From: Gammaproteobacteria bacterium RIFOXYD12_FULL_61_37
Lineage (GTDB): Bacteria > Pseudomonadota > Gammaproteobacteria > Chromatiales > Chromatiaceae
Direction of reading: 5' to 3'
Length of the DNA: 64,000 nt
Assembly (NCBI GenBank): GCA_001801995.1
Contig: MGZB01000001.1
Location: 248,001 to 312,000 of the forward strand
Below are positions 50,340-59,937 of the stretch, piece by piece (within the stretch, counting starts at the first letter, position 1; the number at the start of each line of letters is the position of its first letter). The notes under the pieces were generated by a model. The model worked only from the letters and a program-made list of their open reading frames with translations. It had not been told where the DNA came from and did not search any database. Both the position numbers and the translations under genes were made by a program.

Positions 50340-50756
50340 TCACAGGGAATTGTCGACCAGGGGCTGGGCGTCGACTTGCGGCGCATGGCATGTATCGCAG
50401 AACCAGCGGCGCATGGAGATGTCCTGCAACTTCTTGCCGTCCCGGTCAAGGAAGTGGCTGTCCCCCACCTTTGGCGCCTTTTCCTTTTCGTGGTTCTTTT
50501 CGCTATGGCACTTCATGCAGCTATTGTTTTTCAGTGTAATCGTCTCCTTTTCGATCCCATGGGGGATCAAGGGAGGCTGCTTTTTATGGAAGCGTTCGAA
50601 GCCACCCTCGGCCTTCAGCGGCTTCTTTTGCTCGAAAGACTTCTCCTCCTTGTCGATGGGGTTATCCCCCCTCAAGGTTTGAACATCGGCGTATACCGCA
50701 AATGCCAACATTGAAGCCATCCATCCCAAAACCAGTGCTCGAATCGTTTTTTTCAT
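50340..50756 (-). CDS. napB: Diheme cytochrome c NapB
   Basis: Periplasmic small subunit that passes electrons to NapA. It has 138 residues from ATG 50756 (GGAGGG upstream), signal peptide ending AFAVYAD. Two heme sites are CMKCH and CDTCH. The region before the first site (IPHGIEKETITLKNNSCMKC) is typical of NapB. It is 55 bases after napH and followed by paired hairpins and napC. Confidence 0.95.
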   Translation of the reverse strand: MKKTIRALVLGWMASMLAFAVYADVQTLRGDNPIDKEEKSFEQKKPLKAEGGFERFHKKQPPLIPHGIEKETITLKNNSCMKCHSEKNHEKEKAPKVGDSHFLDRDGKKLQDISMRRWFCDTCHAPQVDAQPLVDNSL

Positions 50757-50811
50757 GGTGCCCTCCACCAGGCTAATGAACTTGTGAAGCTTCCGCAATC
50801 GTACGCAACCC

Positions 50812-51708
50812 TCATGGCTGTTGCGTCGTACCCCTCAGGCTTTCCACCTTCTCTTCGTTGTTGAAACGCAAACCAAAATTGAAGACGTCCTTTGAGCAGA
50901 CATCGATACAGCGACCACAGTTTGTACATTCCCCGGCCAGGATCACCGGACCAACCCCCTTGCCGGCACCTTTCAGCGCCGGCTTGATGACTTGCGGTTC
51001 CGGGCAGACAGCAAAGCAATCCATGCAATCGTTGCAACTTGCCCTCTGATCGGCCCGAATACGCAGGGGACTCAACTGGCCTATCAGCCCGTAAAGCCCA
51101 CCCATAGGGCAGAGATGGCTGCACCACCCCCGCTTCGCCACCAGGAGATCGAACAGGAAGACCGCAAGGATCACCGCCCAAGCCAGCCCCATGCCGAAGA
51201 TGATGCCCCGCTGCACGATGGAAACGGGGTTGAACATCTCGAAGGCCAGGGTCCCTGTAACGGCTGACAGTACCACCACCATTCCCAGCATCCAGTAGCG
51301 CAGCCCCCTGGAAAAACGGGCACCACCCCGGATTCCCAACCGCTCCCTCGTCCAATAGGCGGCATCGGTGACCCAGTTCAGGGGACAGACCCAGGAACAA
51401 AAGACACGTCCACCAACCAGCAGATAGAAAAGAGAAACGATCAGAACCCCGATGAGGGCATCCACCGCAGGGGCCATGCCCGCCGCCAGCATTTGCAGGA
51501 ACAGGATGGGTTCCGTCATCGGCACCCTGTCCAGCAACAGGCTCGACGACAGATTGCCTTTGATGATCCAGACCCCGGCCAACGGTCCGAGCAGGAACAG
51601 CAGGAACACTGAAACCTGGCTCAGCCGCCGCAGGATCAGCCACTTGTAGGCGCCGAACCATCCCTTGGCTTGGACAGCCTCCTTGCCTACTTCGCTGTAA
51701 CTCGCCAT
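50812..51708 (-). CDS. napH: Ferredoxin-type membrane protein NapH
   Basis: Membrane Fe-S protein that with NapG takes electrons from quinol. It has 298 residues with four main membrane segments. Two CxxxCP sites (FCSWVCPL and WCSHLCPM) lie at membrane ends. The C-terminal 4Fe-4S pairs are CNDCMDCFAVCPEP and CTNCGRCIDVCSKD. The start at 51708 is set by an ATGA overlap with napG. Confidence 0.95.
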   Translation of the reverse strand: MASYSEVGKEAVQAKGWFGAYKWLILRRLSQVSVFLLFLLGPLAGVWIIKGNLSSSLLLDRVPMTEPILFLQMLAAGMAPAVDALIGVLIVSLFYLLVGGRVFCSWVCPLNWVTDAAYWTRERLGIRGGARFSRGLRYWMLGMVVVLSAVTGTLAFEMFNPVSIVQRGIIFGMGLAWAVILAVFLFDLLVAKRGWCSHLCPMGGLYGLIGQLSPLRIRADQRASCNDCMDCFAVCPEPQVIKPALKGAGKGVGPVILAGECTNCGRCIDVCSKDVFNFGLRFNNEEKVESLRGTTQQP

Positions 51709-52580
51709 CACCGGCCCTCCAGACCACGGTTAAGGACATCGGCCGGACCGGAGGGAGCGGGCGTTTCCGCCTTCTCCAAGATCAGGCCCTTGCCTCCGTG
51801 CTCATAGCGAACCCCTTCGGGCAGGTTATAGCGATGTTCCAGGTCCGGCGTTACCAGTGACTCTCCGGCCTTGGCCTTCTCCTCCCAACCCTTCCGGTAG
51901 TGGCTGGCCAGCTTGCCCTGAACCAGATGCTTGGGCAGAACCCGTATGGCCGCCTCCTCCAGAATGCAGCCCTCCTCGCACTTACCGCAGCCGGTGCAGT
52001 GCTCGGAGTGAACCACCGGCAGGAAACGGGCATGCTTGCCGGAACGGACGTTGTGCTCCTTTTCCAGCGTGATCGCCTTACCGCGAATCGGGCAAATGTT
52101 GAAGCAGACCTCGCAACGCAGACCCAGAAAGGCAATGCAGGTCTCCTGATCGGAGACCACCGCCAGCCCCATCCTGGCCTTGTTGATGTCGGTCAGCTCG
52201 TGGCTCAGGGCACCCGTAGGACAAACCGGTACGCAGGGAATGTCCTCGCACATCTCACAACCGGCCTGGCGGGCGAAAAAGTAAGGCGTACCCAAGGGAA
52301 CGCCGTCGCCCAGCCTGCCCAGATGAAGCATGTCGTAAGGGCACCCCCGAATACAGAGCCCACAGCGAGTACAGGCAGCGAGAAACTCCTCCTCCGGCAA
52401 GGCGCCCGGCGGTCTCAACGCTTGCGCGGGCAAAGCCCCCGCGCGCTGCGCGTAGACACCGATACCCAGACCCAGCAGACCAATCCCACAAGCGGTCCTG
52501 GCCATTTCGGCCAGAAACTGCCGGCGCGTCGCCTGACTGGTTCCTCCGGCTGGATTGTCGTCGCTCACCTTTGTTCCCAT
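51708..52580 (-). CDS. napG: Ferredoxin-type protein NapG
   Basis: Periplasmic Fe-S protein with four 4Fe-4S sites, acting with NapH. It has 290 residues from ATG 52580 (the frame is open to 52643). A Tat signal with RRQFLAEMART lies near residue 20. Clusters are CTRCGLCIRGCP, CEMCEDIPCVPVCP, CEVCFNICP and CTGCGKCEEGC. It lies between napA and napH and overlaps napH by four bases. Confidence 0.95.
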   Translation of the reverse strand: MGTKVSDDNPAGGTSQATRRQFLAEMARTACGIGLLGLGIGVYAQRAGALPAQALRPPGALPEEEFLAACTRCGLCIRGCPYDMLHLGRLGDGVPLGTPYFFARQAGCEMCEDIPCVPVCPTGALSHELTDINKARMGLAVVSDQETCIAFLGLRCEVCFNICPIRGKAITLEKEHNVRSGKHARFLPVVHSEHCTGCGKCEEGCILEEAAIRVLPKHLVQGKLASHYRKGWEEKAKAGESLVTPDLEHRYNLPEGVRYEHGGKGLILEKAETPAPSGPADVLNRGLEGR

Positions 52581-52673
52581 GACTGATACTGCCAATACCA
52601 ATGCCGCACTAAGGCCGGAATGTAGCGGCGGCCCCCACCCCAAAGGGAAAAGGCCACCGCCATCCCCCGACCG

Positions 52674-55292
52674 TTACGCCTTCACTACCTTGACCGCGCA
52701 CTTCTTGTAGTCGGTTTCCTTCGAGAGCGGGTCTGTCTGATCCAAGGTCACCTTGTTGATCAGGCGGCTTTCGTCAAACCATGGCACAAACACCAAACCT
52801 TCCGGAGGCCGGTTGCGTCCGCGGGTATCGACACGGGTAATGATCTCGCCACGACGAGAGATCACCTTCACTTCCGAGCCGTCACGCAGATTGCGTTTCT
52901 TGGCATCCTTCGGGTTCATGTAGACAACGGCGTCCGGCATGGCCCGATGGAGTTCCGGCACACGCCGGGTCATGGAGCCGGAATGCCAGTGCTCAAGTAC
53001 GCGCCCGGTGCAAAGCCAGAGGTCGAACTCAGCATCCGGGGCCTCGGCCGGCGGCTCGTAGGGGCCAAAGATGATATTGGCCTTGCCATCCTTCTGGCCG
53101 TAGAAGTTCACCGCGCCCTTGGCCACCGTATCCGATACTTTGACATGGGGGTCATAGCCTTCGCGGAAACGCCACAGGGTCTCCTTGCCGTCGATTACCG
53201 GCCACCGCAGGCCACGCACCTTGTGATAGGTATCGAACTCGGCCATCTCGTGGCCCTTCTTCGGCATACCCTCGGCGGTATTGAACATCCGGTACTCTTC
53301 GAACAGCCCCTTCTGGACGTAATAGCCGAAGTGGTCCATCTCATCGTTGCCGTAATTGTTGCCGCGGTCGTCGGTCACCTGCTGTTTCGGGAACTTGTTG
53401 ACCTGGCCGTTTTCGTACAGCACTTCGTATAGGGTCTTGCCCTTATACTCCGGCATCTTCGCCAGTTGCTCCTCGGGCCAGACCTCTTCGGTCTTGAAAC
53501 GCTTGGCGAACTCCATCACCTGCCACATGTCGGATCGGGATTCGCCCGGCGCCTTCACTTGCTGGCGCCAGAACTGGGTGCGGCGCTCGGCGTTGCCGTA
53601 GGCGCCTTCCTTCTCGATCCACATGGCGGTGGGCAGTACCAGATCGGCGGCAATGGTGGAGACCGTCGGATAGGGATCGGAGACGGTGACAAAGACATCC
53701 GGGTTACGCCAGCCGGGGAAGGACTCCTGGTTCGTGTTGGCGGCGGCCTGCATGTTGTTGTTGCACTGCTGCCAGTAACAGTTCAACTTGCCGTCCTTCA
53801 TCATGCGATGCATGAGCACGGCGTGGAACCCAACCTTGCCGTTGATGGTTCCCTCGGGCAGCTTCCAGATCTTCTCTGCGTAGGCACGATGATCCTTGTT
53901 CATGACCACATGGTCCGCCGGCAGACGGTGGGCGAAGGTACCCACCTCGCGGGCCGTGCCGCAGGCGGAGGGTTGACCGGTCAGGGAAAAGGGGCTGTTG
54001 CCGGGCTCGGAGATCTTGCCCATCAGCAGGTGGATGTTGTAGACGTTGCCGTTCTGCCAGACCCCGCGGGTATGCTGGTTCATGCCCATGGTCCAGAAGG
54101 AGGAGACCTTCTTGCTGGGGTCCGCGTAGACCTTGGCCAGTCTCAGCAACTGATCCTGGGGCACACCGGACATTTCGCTGGCCTTTTCCACCGTGTACTC
54201 GGCGACAGCCGCCGCATACTCCTCGAAGGTCATGGGGTCCATCTTGTTGGGATCGCCCTTGTTCTTCTCGGGATCGGCTGGGTCGTTGGCGGAATAACCG
54301 TTGTTGGCCGCCGCCACCTCCAGGGGGTGCTTAGGACGCAGGCCGTAACCGATATTGGTCACCGCACGCTTGAAGTTGACCTTGTTGGCAACGAAGTCCT
54401 GGTTATAGGCCTTGTTCTGGATGATGTAGTTGGCGATGAAATTGGCGATCGCCAAATCGGACTGCGGCTTGAATACCATGCTGTTGTCGGATAGTTCGAA
54501 GCAGCGGTGCTCGTAGGTGGAGAGCACATGCACCTCGCTACCCGCCTTGGTCAGACGAGTATCAGTCAGGCGAGACCAGAGGATGGGGTGCATTTCCGCC
54601 ATGTTGGCGCCCCAGAGGACAAAGACATCGGCGTGCTCCAGGTCGTCATAGCAGCCCATGGGCTCGTCGATGCCGAAGCCGCGCATGAAGGCGACCACTG
54701 CCGACGCCATACAGTGGCGGGCGTTGGGGTCGAGGTTGTTGGAACGCAGACCGGCCTTCATGAACTTGGAGGCGGCATAGCCCTCCCAAATGGTCCATTG
54801 GCCGGAGCCGAACATGCCGACCCGTGAGGTGAGTTTGTCGACAGGCTTGCCCTTGTTTTCCTCCATGCTCTTGGCAATGGCTGCCTTCCACTTTTCCGCC
54901 ATCACATTGAAGGCCTCGTCCCAGGAGACTTCCTCGAACTTGCCGTTCTTGTCGAATTTACCGTCGGTCTTGCGCAGCAGCGGTTTGGTCAGACGGTCCT
55001 TGCCGTAAAGGATCTTAGGCAGGAAGTAGCCCTTGATGCAGTTCAGGCCACGGTTGACCGGGGCATCCGGGTCGCCTTGGGAAGCCACCACCTTGCCGTC
55101 CTTGACGCCCATGAGAACACTGCATCCCGTACCGCAATAGCGGCAGGCTGCCTTGTCCCAACGGACATCCATGTACTCATCCTTCTCCTCTGCCGCCAGC
55201 GCCTCCTTAACCCCCGGGATGGTAACCCCGGCGATGGCGGCGGTCGCCGCTATGGCGTTGGTTTTGATAAAGTCCCGTCGTGTTTGTTTCAT
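52674..55292 (-). CDS. napA: Periplasmic nitrate reductase catalytic subunit NapA
   Basis: Bis-MGD molybdoenzyme that reduces nitrate to nitrite in the periplasm. It has 872 residues from ATG 55292 (GAGAGG upstream), somewhat longer than the usual 830, with an extra polar loop around residues 310-345 ([18 protein letters not shown]). The Tat signal is [13 protein letters not shown]. The 4Fe-4S cluster is C50, C53, C57 and C85; the Mo ligand is Cys194 in [10 protein letters not shown]. napD lies 16 bases upstream; NapD binds this Tat signal. Confidence 0.97.
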   Translation of the reverse strand: MKQTRRDFIKTNAIAATAAIAGVTIPGVKEALAAEEKDEYMDVRWDKAACRYCGTGCSVLMGVKDGKVVASQGDPDAPVNRGLNCIKGYFLPKILYGKDRLTKPLLRKTDGKFDKNGKFEEVSWDEAFNVMAEKWKAAIAKSMEENKGKPVDKLTSRVGMFGSGQWTIWEGYAASKFMKAGLRSNNLDPNARHCMASAVVAFMRGFGIDEPMGCYDDLEHADVFVLWGANMAEMHPILWSRLTDTRLTKAGSEVHVLSTYEHRCFELSDNSMVFKPQSDLAIANFIANYIIQNKAYNQDFVANKVNFKRAVTNIGYGLRPKHPLEVAAANNGYSANDPADPEKNKGDPNKMDPMTFEEYAAAVAEYTVEKASEMSGVPQDQLLRLAKVYADPSKKVSSFWTMGMNQHTRGVWQNGNVYNIHLLMGKISEPGNSPFSLTGQPSACGTAREVGTFAHRLPADHVVMNKDHRAYAEKIWKLPEGTINGKVGFHAVLMHRMMKDGKLNCYWQQCNNNMQAAANTNQESFPGWRNPDVFVTVSDPYPTVSTIAADLVLPTAMWIEKEGAYGNAERRTQFWRQQVKAPGESRSDMWQVMEFAKRFKTEEVWPEEQLAKMPEYKGKTLYEVLYENGQVNKFPKQQVTDDRGNNYGNDEMDHFGYYVQKGLFEEYRMFNTAEGMPKKGHEMAEFDTYHKVRGLRWPVIDGKETLWRFREGYDPHVKVSDTVAKGAVNFYGQKDGKANIIFGPYEPPAEAPDAEFDLWLCTGRVLEHWHSGSMTRRVPELHRAMPDAVVYMNPKDAKKRNLRDGSEVKVISRRGEIITRVDTRGRNRPPEGLVFVPWFDESRLINKVTLDQTDPLSKETDYKKCAVKVVKA

Positions 55293-55308
55293 GACCAGGT
55301 TTCCTCTC

Positions 55309-55554
55309 TTATATTGCCTCGTTGTCATCTTCGCGATGGTGATAAATCAGCGATGCCGACAGCACGCCCTCCAGCGTCTGTATCGCCATCATGGACTCCG
55401 CCATTCGATCCTCGTCGTCCTCCTCCAAGGTGACCACCGCACGCCCCTCTTCACTGACGCCATGGACTTCCACTCCGGAAATGGCCAGGAGCCGTTCGCG
55501 AACGGCGCCAAAACCCTCAGGGTGCGCATGGACCAGAATTCCACAAATATTCAT
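55309..55554 (-). CDS. napD: NapA-signal-peptide chaperone NapD
   Basis: Cytoplasmic 81-residue chaperone that binds the Tat signal of NapA until cofactor is loaded. N-terminus [20 protein letters not shown] and the VVTLEEDD segment fit the family. It overlaps napF by ATGA and precedes napA by 16 bases. The C-terminus is His- and Asp-rich ([11 protein letters not shown]). Confidence 0.93.
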   Translation of the reverse strand: MNICGILVHAHPEGFGAVRERLLAISGVEVHGVSEEGRAVVTLEEDDEDRMAESMMAIQTLEGVLSASLIYHHREDDNEAI

Positions 55555-56111
55555 TCAGCCCTCTCATTATTGGTTGACCAACCCATCCCTCGGGTGGCGT
55601 GGACAGGCTCACCGCCGCTGGGTGCCCTGATCTTCACAGCGCCCACCGGGCAGATCGAAAGGCAGGCGCCACACCCGGTGCAGGCCTCCATGAGGATGTT
55701 GACCTCGGCACGACCGCCGGTTTGCAGCCGGAACCTAATAGCACGGGCGCCGCACGCATCGCCGCAAGCACGGCATGTGATCCCTCGCCCGGCAAGACAG
55801 CTCCCATCGACCCTTGCCTTGACCGGCCATGCAGGCTCCTGGGATCGCATCAATGCCCCAGGCTTGCAGACATCGGCGCACAGGCCGCAAAAACTGCATC
55901 CCCCCCGCTTGAAATCGACGGCGGGGAAGCCTCCATCACCGCGTACGAGTATCCCCTCGCCGCAACCCTCGATGCAGGCATTGCAGCGGGTACAGAGAGC
56001 GCTAAACTTTGCAGGCAAAGCCCAGGGGGGACGGATCGGCTCTTCCGCGTGAGCCCCGATACGTCCCCTCAAAAGGTTCCTCCGGCTATGATCGACTGCT
56101 GCTGACTGCAT
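55551..56111 (-). CDS. napF: Ferredoxin-type protein NapF
   Basis: Cytoplasmic Fe-S protein thought to help mature NapA. It has 186 residues from ATG 56111; the frame is open to 56258 but that would reach moaA. The N-terminus holds DHSRRNLLRGR, and the clusters are CTRCNACIEGCGEG, CSFCGLCADVCKPG and CTGCGACLSICPVG, plus a CRACGDACGA site. It is the first gene of napFDAGHBC-mobB. An FNR/DNR box lies 61 bases upstream. Confidence 0.93.
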   Translation of the reverse strand: MQSAAVDHSRRNLLRGRIGAHAEEPIRPPWALPAKFSALCTRCNACIEGCGEGILVRGDGGFPAVDFKRGGCSFCGLCADVCKPGALMRSQEPAWPVKARVDGSCLAGRGITCRACGDACGARAIRFRLQTGGRAEVNILMEACTGCGACLSICPVGAVKIRAPSGGEPVHATRGMGWSTNNERAE

Positions 56112-56143
56112 GGTTCCTGGGGTGTAATGCCTAACTGGTCGCC

Positions 56144-56149
56144 AATACA
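56144..56149 (-). promoter_or_regulatory. Possible -10 element of the nap promoter
   Basis: On the minus strand TGTATT lies 22 bases after the FNR/DNR box, as expected for an activator centred near -41.5. It matches TATAAT at four of six positions. Confidence 0.4.
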
Positions 56150-56171
56150 CACCTGTTACGGGGTCAATAAC

Positions 56172-56185
56172 TTGACGATTATCAA
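56172..56185. promoter_or_regulatory. FNR/DNR-type operator between napF and moaA
   Basis: TTGACGATTATCAA fits TTGAT-N4-ATCAA at nine of ten positions, and its arms extend to the perfect palindrome ACTTGA-N6-TCAAGT (56170-56187). Geometry fits class II activation of napF. GGGTCAA (56161-56167) and TTGACCC (56211-56217) form a second inverted pair around it. Confidence 0.75.
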
Positions 56186-56245
56186 GTCGGTTTCTGGAGT
56201 AGGGCGTAGGTTGACCCAGGTCATAACAAATAGGCAGTGAATCCC

Positions 56246-57217
56246 ATGAGAGACTCATTCGGCCGAGAGATCAGCTACCTGCGGTTGTCGGTGACGGATC
56301 GTTGCGACTTCCGCTGCTTCTATTGTCTGCCGCGCGATTACCGTGGTTTCGCTACGCCAGAGCACTGGCTGAGCCCCTCAGAGATAAAGTGCTTGATCAG
56401 TGTCTTTGCCGGCTTGGGTATTCGCCATGTGCGACTCACGGGTGGCGAGCCCCTGGTCCGGAAGGAGTTGCTTGAGATAACCCAGCGCATAGGAGAAGTA
56501 GCCGGCATCGAGGAGATCTCGCTCAGCACCAATGCCTCTCGGTTGCGGCAACAGGCCAGCGAGCTGCGCAAGATGGGAGTGTCGCGACTCAATATCAGCC
56601 TCGATTCATTGGACCCCTCGACCTTCGAGAAGATCACGGGCGGCAATCTGAGCAAGGTCCTCAACGGCATTCAGGCTGCCGTTGATGTGGGATTCCACCC
56701 GCTCAAGCTCAATATGGTGGTCATGAGGGGGATCAATGATCATGAAGTCGAGAAGATGGTCGACTTCTGCATGGATCAGGGGCTGACGTTGCGTTTCATC
56801 GAAACCATGCCCGTCGGACGGAACGGAATCGAGGCCAACCGCCACTTCATCCCGCTCAGGGAAATAGAGACGCGCCTGCGCCAGCGCTATTCCTTGCAGC
56901 CAGCCGCCATGCGCGGTTCTGGCCCGGCCCGTTACTTCCAGGTAGGCGGGACCGGTTTGGTTATTGGGTTCATCACACCGCAATCCCAGCACTTCTGCGA
57001 CACCTGCAACAGGGTGCGCCTCTCCGTGGAAGGGGACCTGCACCTCTGTCTCGGCAAGGAGAACCGGATCTCCCTGCGGGATATGCTGAGAGAGGGTGCC
57101 TCCGGCGACGCCATCGCCGAGGCCATCATCGCCGGCGTTCGACTGAAACCGGAGCGCCACAGCTTCGACCAGCCGGAGACCCACGTCCTTCGGCCCATGT
57201 CCGCCTTGGGCGGATAG
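56246..57217 (+). CDS. moaA: GTP 3',8-cyclase MoaA
   Basis: Radical SAM enzyme, first step of molybdopterin synthesis. It has 323 residues from ATG 56246 (GTG 56237 is an alternative). The N-terminal 4Fe-4S site is Cys20, Cys24 and Cys27 in DRCDFRCFYC. The second cluster near the C-terminus is FCDTCNRVRLSVEGDLHLC. The chain ends SALGG, with the C-terminal Gly-Gly that MoaA needs. Divergent from napF across the FNR/DNR box, so both sides may be induced together. Confidence 0.95.
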   Translation: MRDSFGREISYLRLSVTDRCDFRCFYCLPRDYRGFATPEHWLSPSEIKCLISVFAGLGIRHVRLTGGEPLVRKELLEITQRIGEVAGIEEISLSTNASRLRQQASELRKMGVSRLNISLDSLDPSTFEKITGGNLSKVLNGIQAAVDVGFHPLKLNMVVMRGINDHEVEKMVDFCMDQGLTLRFIETMPVGRNGIEANRHFIPLREIETRLRQRYSLQPAAMRGSGPARYFQVGGTGLVIGFITPQSQHFCDTCNRVRLSVEGDLHLCLGKENRISLRDMLREGASGDAIAEAIIAGVRLKPERHSFDQPETHVLRPMSALGG

Positions 57218-57309
57218 GATTCCAGCTGGAGACCGGAGACCTGGGGTAATGCCAATTTCTATCCGGCATGCTTAAATCAGCCTCACGGCTTCCAACTCCG
57301 AAGAAAGGC

Positions 57310-57837
57310 ATGAGCACAAAAACCGAACAACCCCTGAAAATCGCGGTGCTGACTCTTTCCGACAGCCGCGACCTGTCACAAGACAAATCCGGCGACACCC
57401 TGGTGCAACGCCTGCAAGAGGCGGGGCATGAATTAGTGGACCGGGACTTGGTCCCGGATGACATCTACAAGATGCGCGCGGTGGTCTCCAAGTGGATTGC
57501 CGACCCCGGCGTCCAAGTGATTTTTACCACCGGCGGCACCGGCGTGACCGGCCGCGACAGCACCCCCGAAGCCATCGCCCCCTTGCTGGACAAACAGATC
57601 GAAGGCTTCGGCGAGCTGTTCCGTGCCATCTCCTTCGCCGAGATCGGCCCCTCCACCCTGCAAAGCCGCACCATCGCCGGCATGGCCAACGGCAAGCTGA
57701 TCTTCTGCCTGCCCGGCTCCACCGGCGCCTGCCGCACGGCCTGGGACAAAATCCTGCGGCCCCAGCTCGACATCAGCACCCATCCCTGCAACTTCGCCGC
57801 CATGTTCCCCCGCTTCCTGGAAGGGAGGGCGTCATGA
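57310..57837 (+). CDS. moaB: Molybdopterin adenylyltransferase-type protein MoaB
   Basis: MoaB/Mog-fold protein that adenylates molybdopterin before metal insertion. It has 175 residues from ATG 57310; an extension to 57268 lacks support. The motif IFTTGGTGVTGRDSTPEAI and the FCLPGSTGACRTAWDKIL segment are the family marks. It overlaps moeA by ATGA. Confidence 0.92.
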   Translation: MSTKTEQPLKIAVLTLSDSRDLSQDKSGDTLVQRLQEAGHELVDRDLVPDDIYKMRAVVSKWIADPGVQVIFTTGGTGVTGRDSTPEAIAPLLDKQIEGFGELFRAISFAEIGPSTLQSRTIAGMANGKLIFCLPGSTGACRTAWDKILRPQLDISTHPCNFAAMFPRFLEGRAS

Positions 57838-59075
57838 GCGAATGCGGATGCAGTCAAGCCTCGGGCAAGATGCGCTGCTATGACGAGGCCGTAGCCCAGC
57901 TCCTGGCGGCCGCCAAGCCCCCGTTCCGGACCGAGATTCTGTCCATCGAACAGGCCCTGGGCCGCATCCTAGCCGCACCGGTCGAGAGCGCCATCAACGT
58001 CCCCGCCTGGGACAACAGCGCCATGGATGGTTACGCCTTCCGGGCTCAGGACATCACCGGCCCCGGTGATCGCCTGCCCATCAGCCAGCGCATCCCCGCC
58101 GGCCGGGCGGGAGAGCCTCTGCAACCCGGCACCGCCGCCCGCATCTTCACCGGCGCCCCCATCCCGGCAGGAGCCGATACCGTCGTCATTCAAGAGGTCT
58201 GCGAGGCGGACGGCGGCTTCGTCATCGTCAAGGAGCCGCCCAAGCCGGGGGCCAATGTGCGCAAGGCGGGCGAGGACATCAAGTCAGGTCGGACCATTCT
58301 GCAACCGGGAGTGAAGCTGGCCCCCCAGCACCTGGGCTTGGCTGCCTCGGTCGGTATCGCCGAGGTCGAAGTCTACCGGCGGCTCCGGGTTGCTCTGCTC
58401 GCCAGCGGCGACGAGCTGGTCATGCCCGGCGATCCCCTCGGCCCCGGCCAGATCTACAACTCCAACCAGTTCACCGCCACAGGCCTGTTGCAGGCCCTGG
58501 GCTGCGAAGTCATCCCGCTGGGGATCGTCGAAGATACCCTGGAGGCCACCTGTGATGCCCTGACCTGGGGCGCGGCGGAGGCCGATCTGGTCATCGCCTC
58601 GGGCGGCGTCTCCGTCGGCGAGGAGGATCACGTCAAGCCGGCGGTGGAGAAGCTGGGTTCGCTGGACCTCTGGAAGATCGCCATCCGGCCCGGCAAGCCG
58701 GTCGCCTTCGGCCACATCGGCCAGACACCCTTTATCGGCACCCCCGGCAACCCCGTTTCCCTGTTCGTCACCTTCCTGCTGTTTGCCCGGCCATTCATTC
58801 TCAAAATGCAGGGCGCCACCAACCCGCTGCCCACGCCGCTGACCCTGGAAGCCGACTTCGACTGGCCCAAACCCGACAAGCGGCGAGAGTACGCGCGAGG
58901 CCGCCTGGAGATCGGCGCCGACGGCAAGGCCCGCGTCAATATCTTCCCCAGCCGCTCCTCCGGGGTATTGAGCTCGGTCGCCTGGGCCAATGGCCTGGCG
59001 GTAATCCCCGAGAACCAGACCCTCAAGCGGGGCGATCCGGTACAGTTCCTCAGCTTTGGAGAACTGCTGTCATGA
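57834..59075 (+). CDS. moeA: Molybdopterin molybdotransferase MoeA
   Basis: Inserts molybdate into adenylated molybdopterin. It has 413 residues; start set by overlap with moaB. The start is unusual, with CGCSQ near residue 5. Conserved parts are PAWDNSAMDGYAF, FTGAPIPAGADTVV, ASGGVSVGEEDHVK, and IGTPGNPVS near the end. It overlaps moaD by four bases. Confidence 0.96.
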   Translation: MSECGCSQASGKMRCYDEAVAQLLAAAKPPFRTEILSIEQALGRILAAPVESAINVPAWDNSAMDGYAFRAQDITGPGDRLPISQRIPAGRAGEPLQPGTAARIFTGAPIPAGADTVVIQEVCEADGGFVIVKEPPKPGANVRKAGEDIKSGRTILQPGVKLAPQHLGLAASVGIAEVEVYRRLRVALLASGDELVMPGDPLGPGQIYNSNQFTATGLLQALGCEVIPLGIVEDTLEATCDALTWGAAEADLVIASGGVSVGEEDHVKPAVEKLGSLDLWKIAIRPGKPVAFGHIGQTPFIGTPGNPVSLFVTFLLFARPFILKMQGATNPLPTPLTLEADFDWPKPDKRREYARGRLEIGADGKARVNIFPSRSSGVLSSVAWANGLAVIPENQTLKRGDPVQFLSFGELLS

Positions 59076-59323
59076 TCCACATCCTCTATTTCGCCAGTCT
59101 GCGCGACCGGGTCGGCGCCGCTTCGGAAGAGTTGGAGATAACCGATGAGGCCCGCGTCGGCGCCATCGTGGAAATCCTGAAAGGACGCGGCGGCGCCTGG
59201 GCCGAGGCCTTCGGCGGCAAGACCCGCGTCCTCGCAGCCGTCAATCAGGAGATGTCACGGCCGGAGGACCCCGTCAAGGATGGAGACGAACTAGCCTTTT
59301 TTCCGCCGGTGACGGGGGGATAA
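59072..59323 (+). CDS. moaD: Molybdopterin synthase small subunit MoaD
   Basis: Ubiquitin-fold sulfur carrier of MPT synthase. It has 83 residues and ends FPPVTGG, with the C-terminal Gly-Gly needed for thiocarboxylate formation. The start overlaps moeA (ATGA). The partner moaE and the gene moaC are not in the window. Confidence 0.93.
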   Translation: MIHILYFASLRDRVGAASEELEITDEARVGAIVEILKGRGGAWAEAFGGKTRVLAAVNQEMSRPEDPVKDGDELAFFPPVTGG

Positions 59324-59355
59324 ACCCCCACAGCCAGTAGCCTGTCGGCAGCCTC

Positions 59356-59835
59356 TCAACACTGGGGACAAGATTCCAGCGGCAGCCCACGCTTGATCCA
59401 ACCGGGACTGGCGGCGCTGTCGGACATGCCCTCCTTGACGTTGTAGACTTGCACAACCTCGCGGCCGGTCTCGTCCAGATAACGCACCTGGTAATAGATC
59501 CCGCGGCTCTTGGCAAATGCCAGAAACTCCCGTTCCAGCGCCTCCCTCGCCTGCACCGCCTTGGGCGAGGAGGAATTTTGCCGGCGAACGGCCAGAAAAT
59601 GGGTCAGGGGCGCCGACTCGCTGAGAAAGGCGATATCTCCCTTGGCGGATGAGAGGAAGGAATCGATGCTCCGCTGCAGGCCCGAGACCAATTGCCGTTG
59701 TGCGTTCAACTCCTGGTTCAGGAGCGACCGGCCGGATACCTCCATGGAATAGAGGCCGGTGGCGACTACCGGGATCAGCGCCACCAGCATGAAGGCAAAC
59801 AACAGTTTATAGCGGATACGACTGTAGAATTTCAC
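59356..59835 (-). pseudogene. Truncated N-terminal part of a membrane sensor protein
   Basis: Only 159 residues. It starts from GTG with a good GAGGGGGAA site and begins MKFYSRIRYKLLFAFMLVAL, a membrane segment as seen at the start of sensor kinases, then a helical and Cache-like sensing region (SFLSSAKGDIAFLSESAPLT, then YYQVRYLDETGREVVQVYNV). It stops in mid-domain with no second membrane segment, HAMP or kinase. The downstream DNA belongs to the convergent moaD. Looks like a sensor kinase cut short by rearrangement, though a short stand-alone protein is possible. Confidence 0.6.
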
Positions 59836-59937
59836 GGGGTTCCCCCTCGGTTGCGATTATGCCCAAGTGGTTCGTCCGAGGCGCGGACGGGTGACCACAC
59901 CCCGCAAAACCCGGCAGTTTCCGCGCCAAATACCTAG

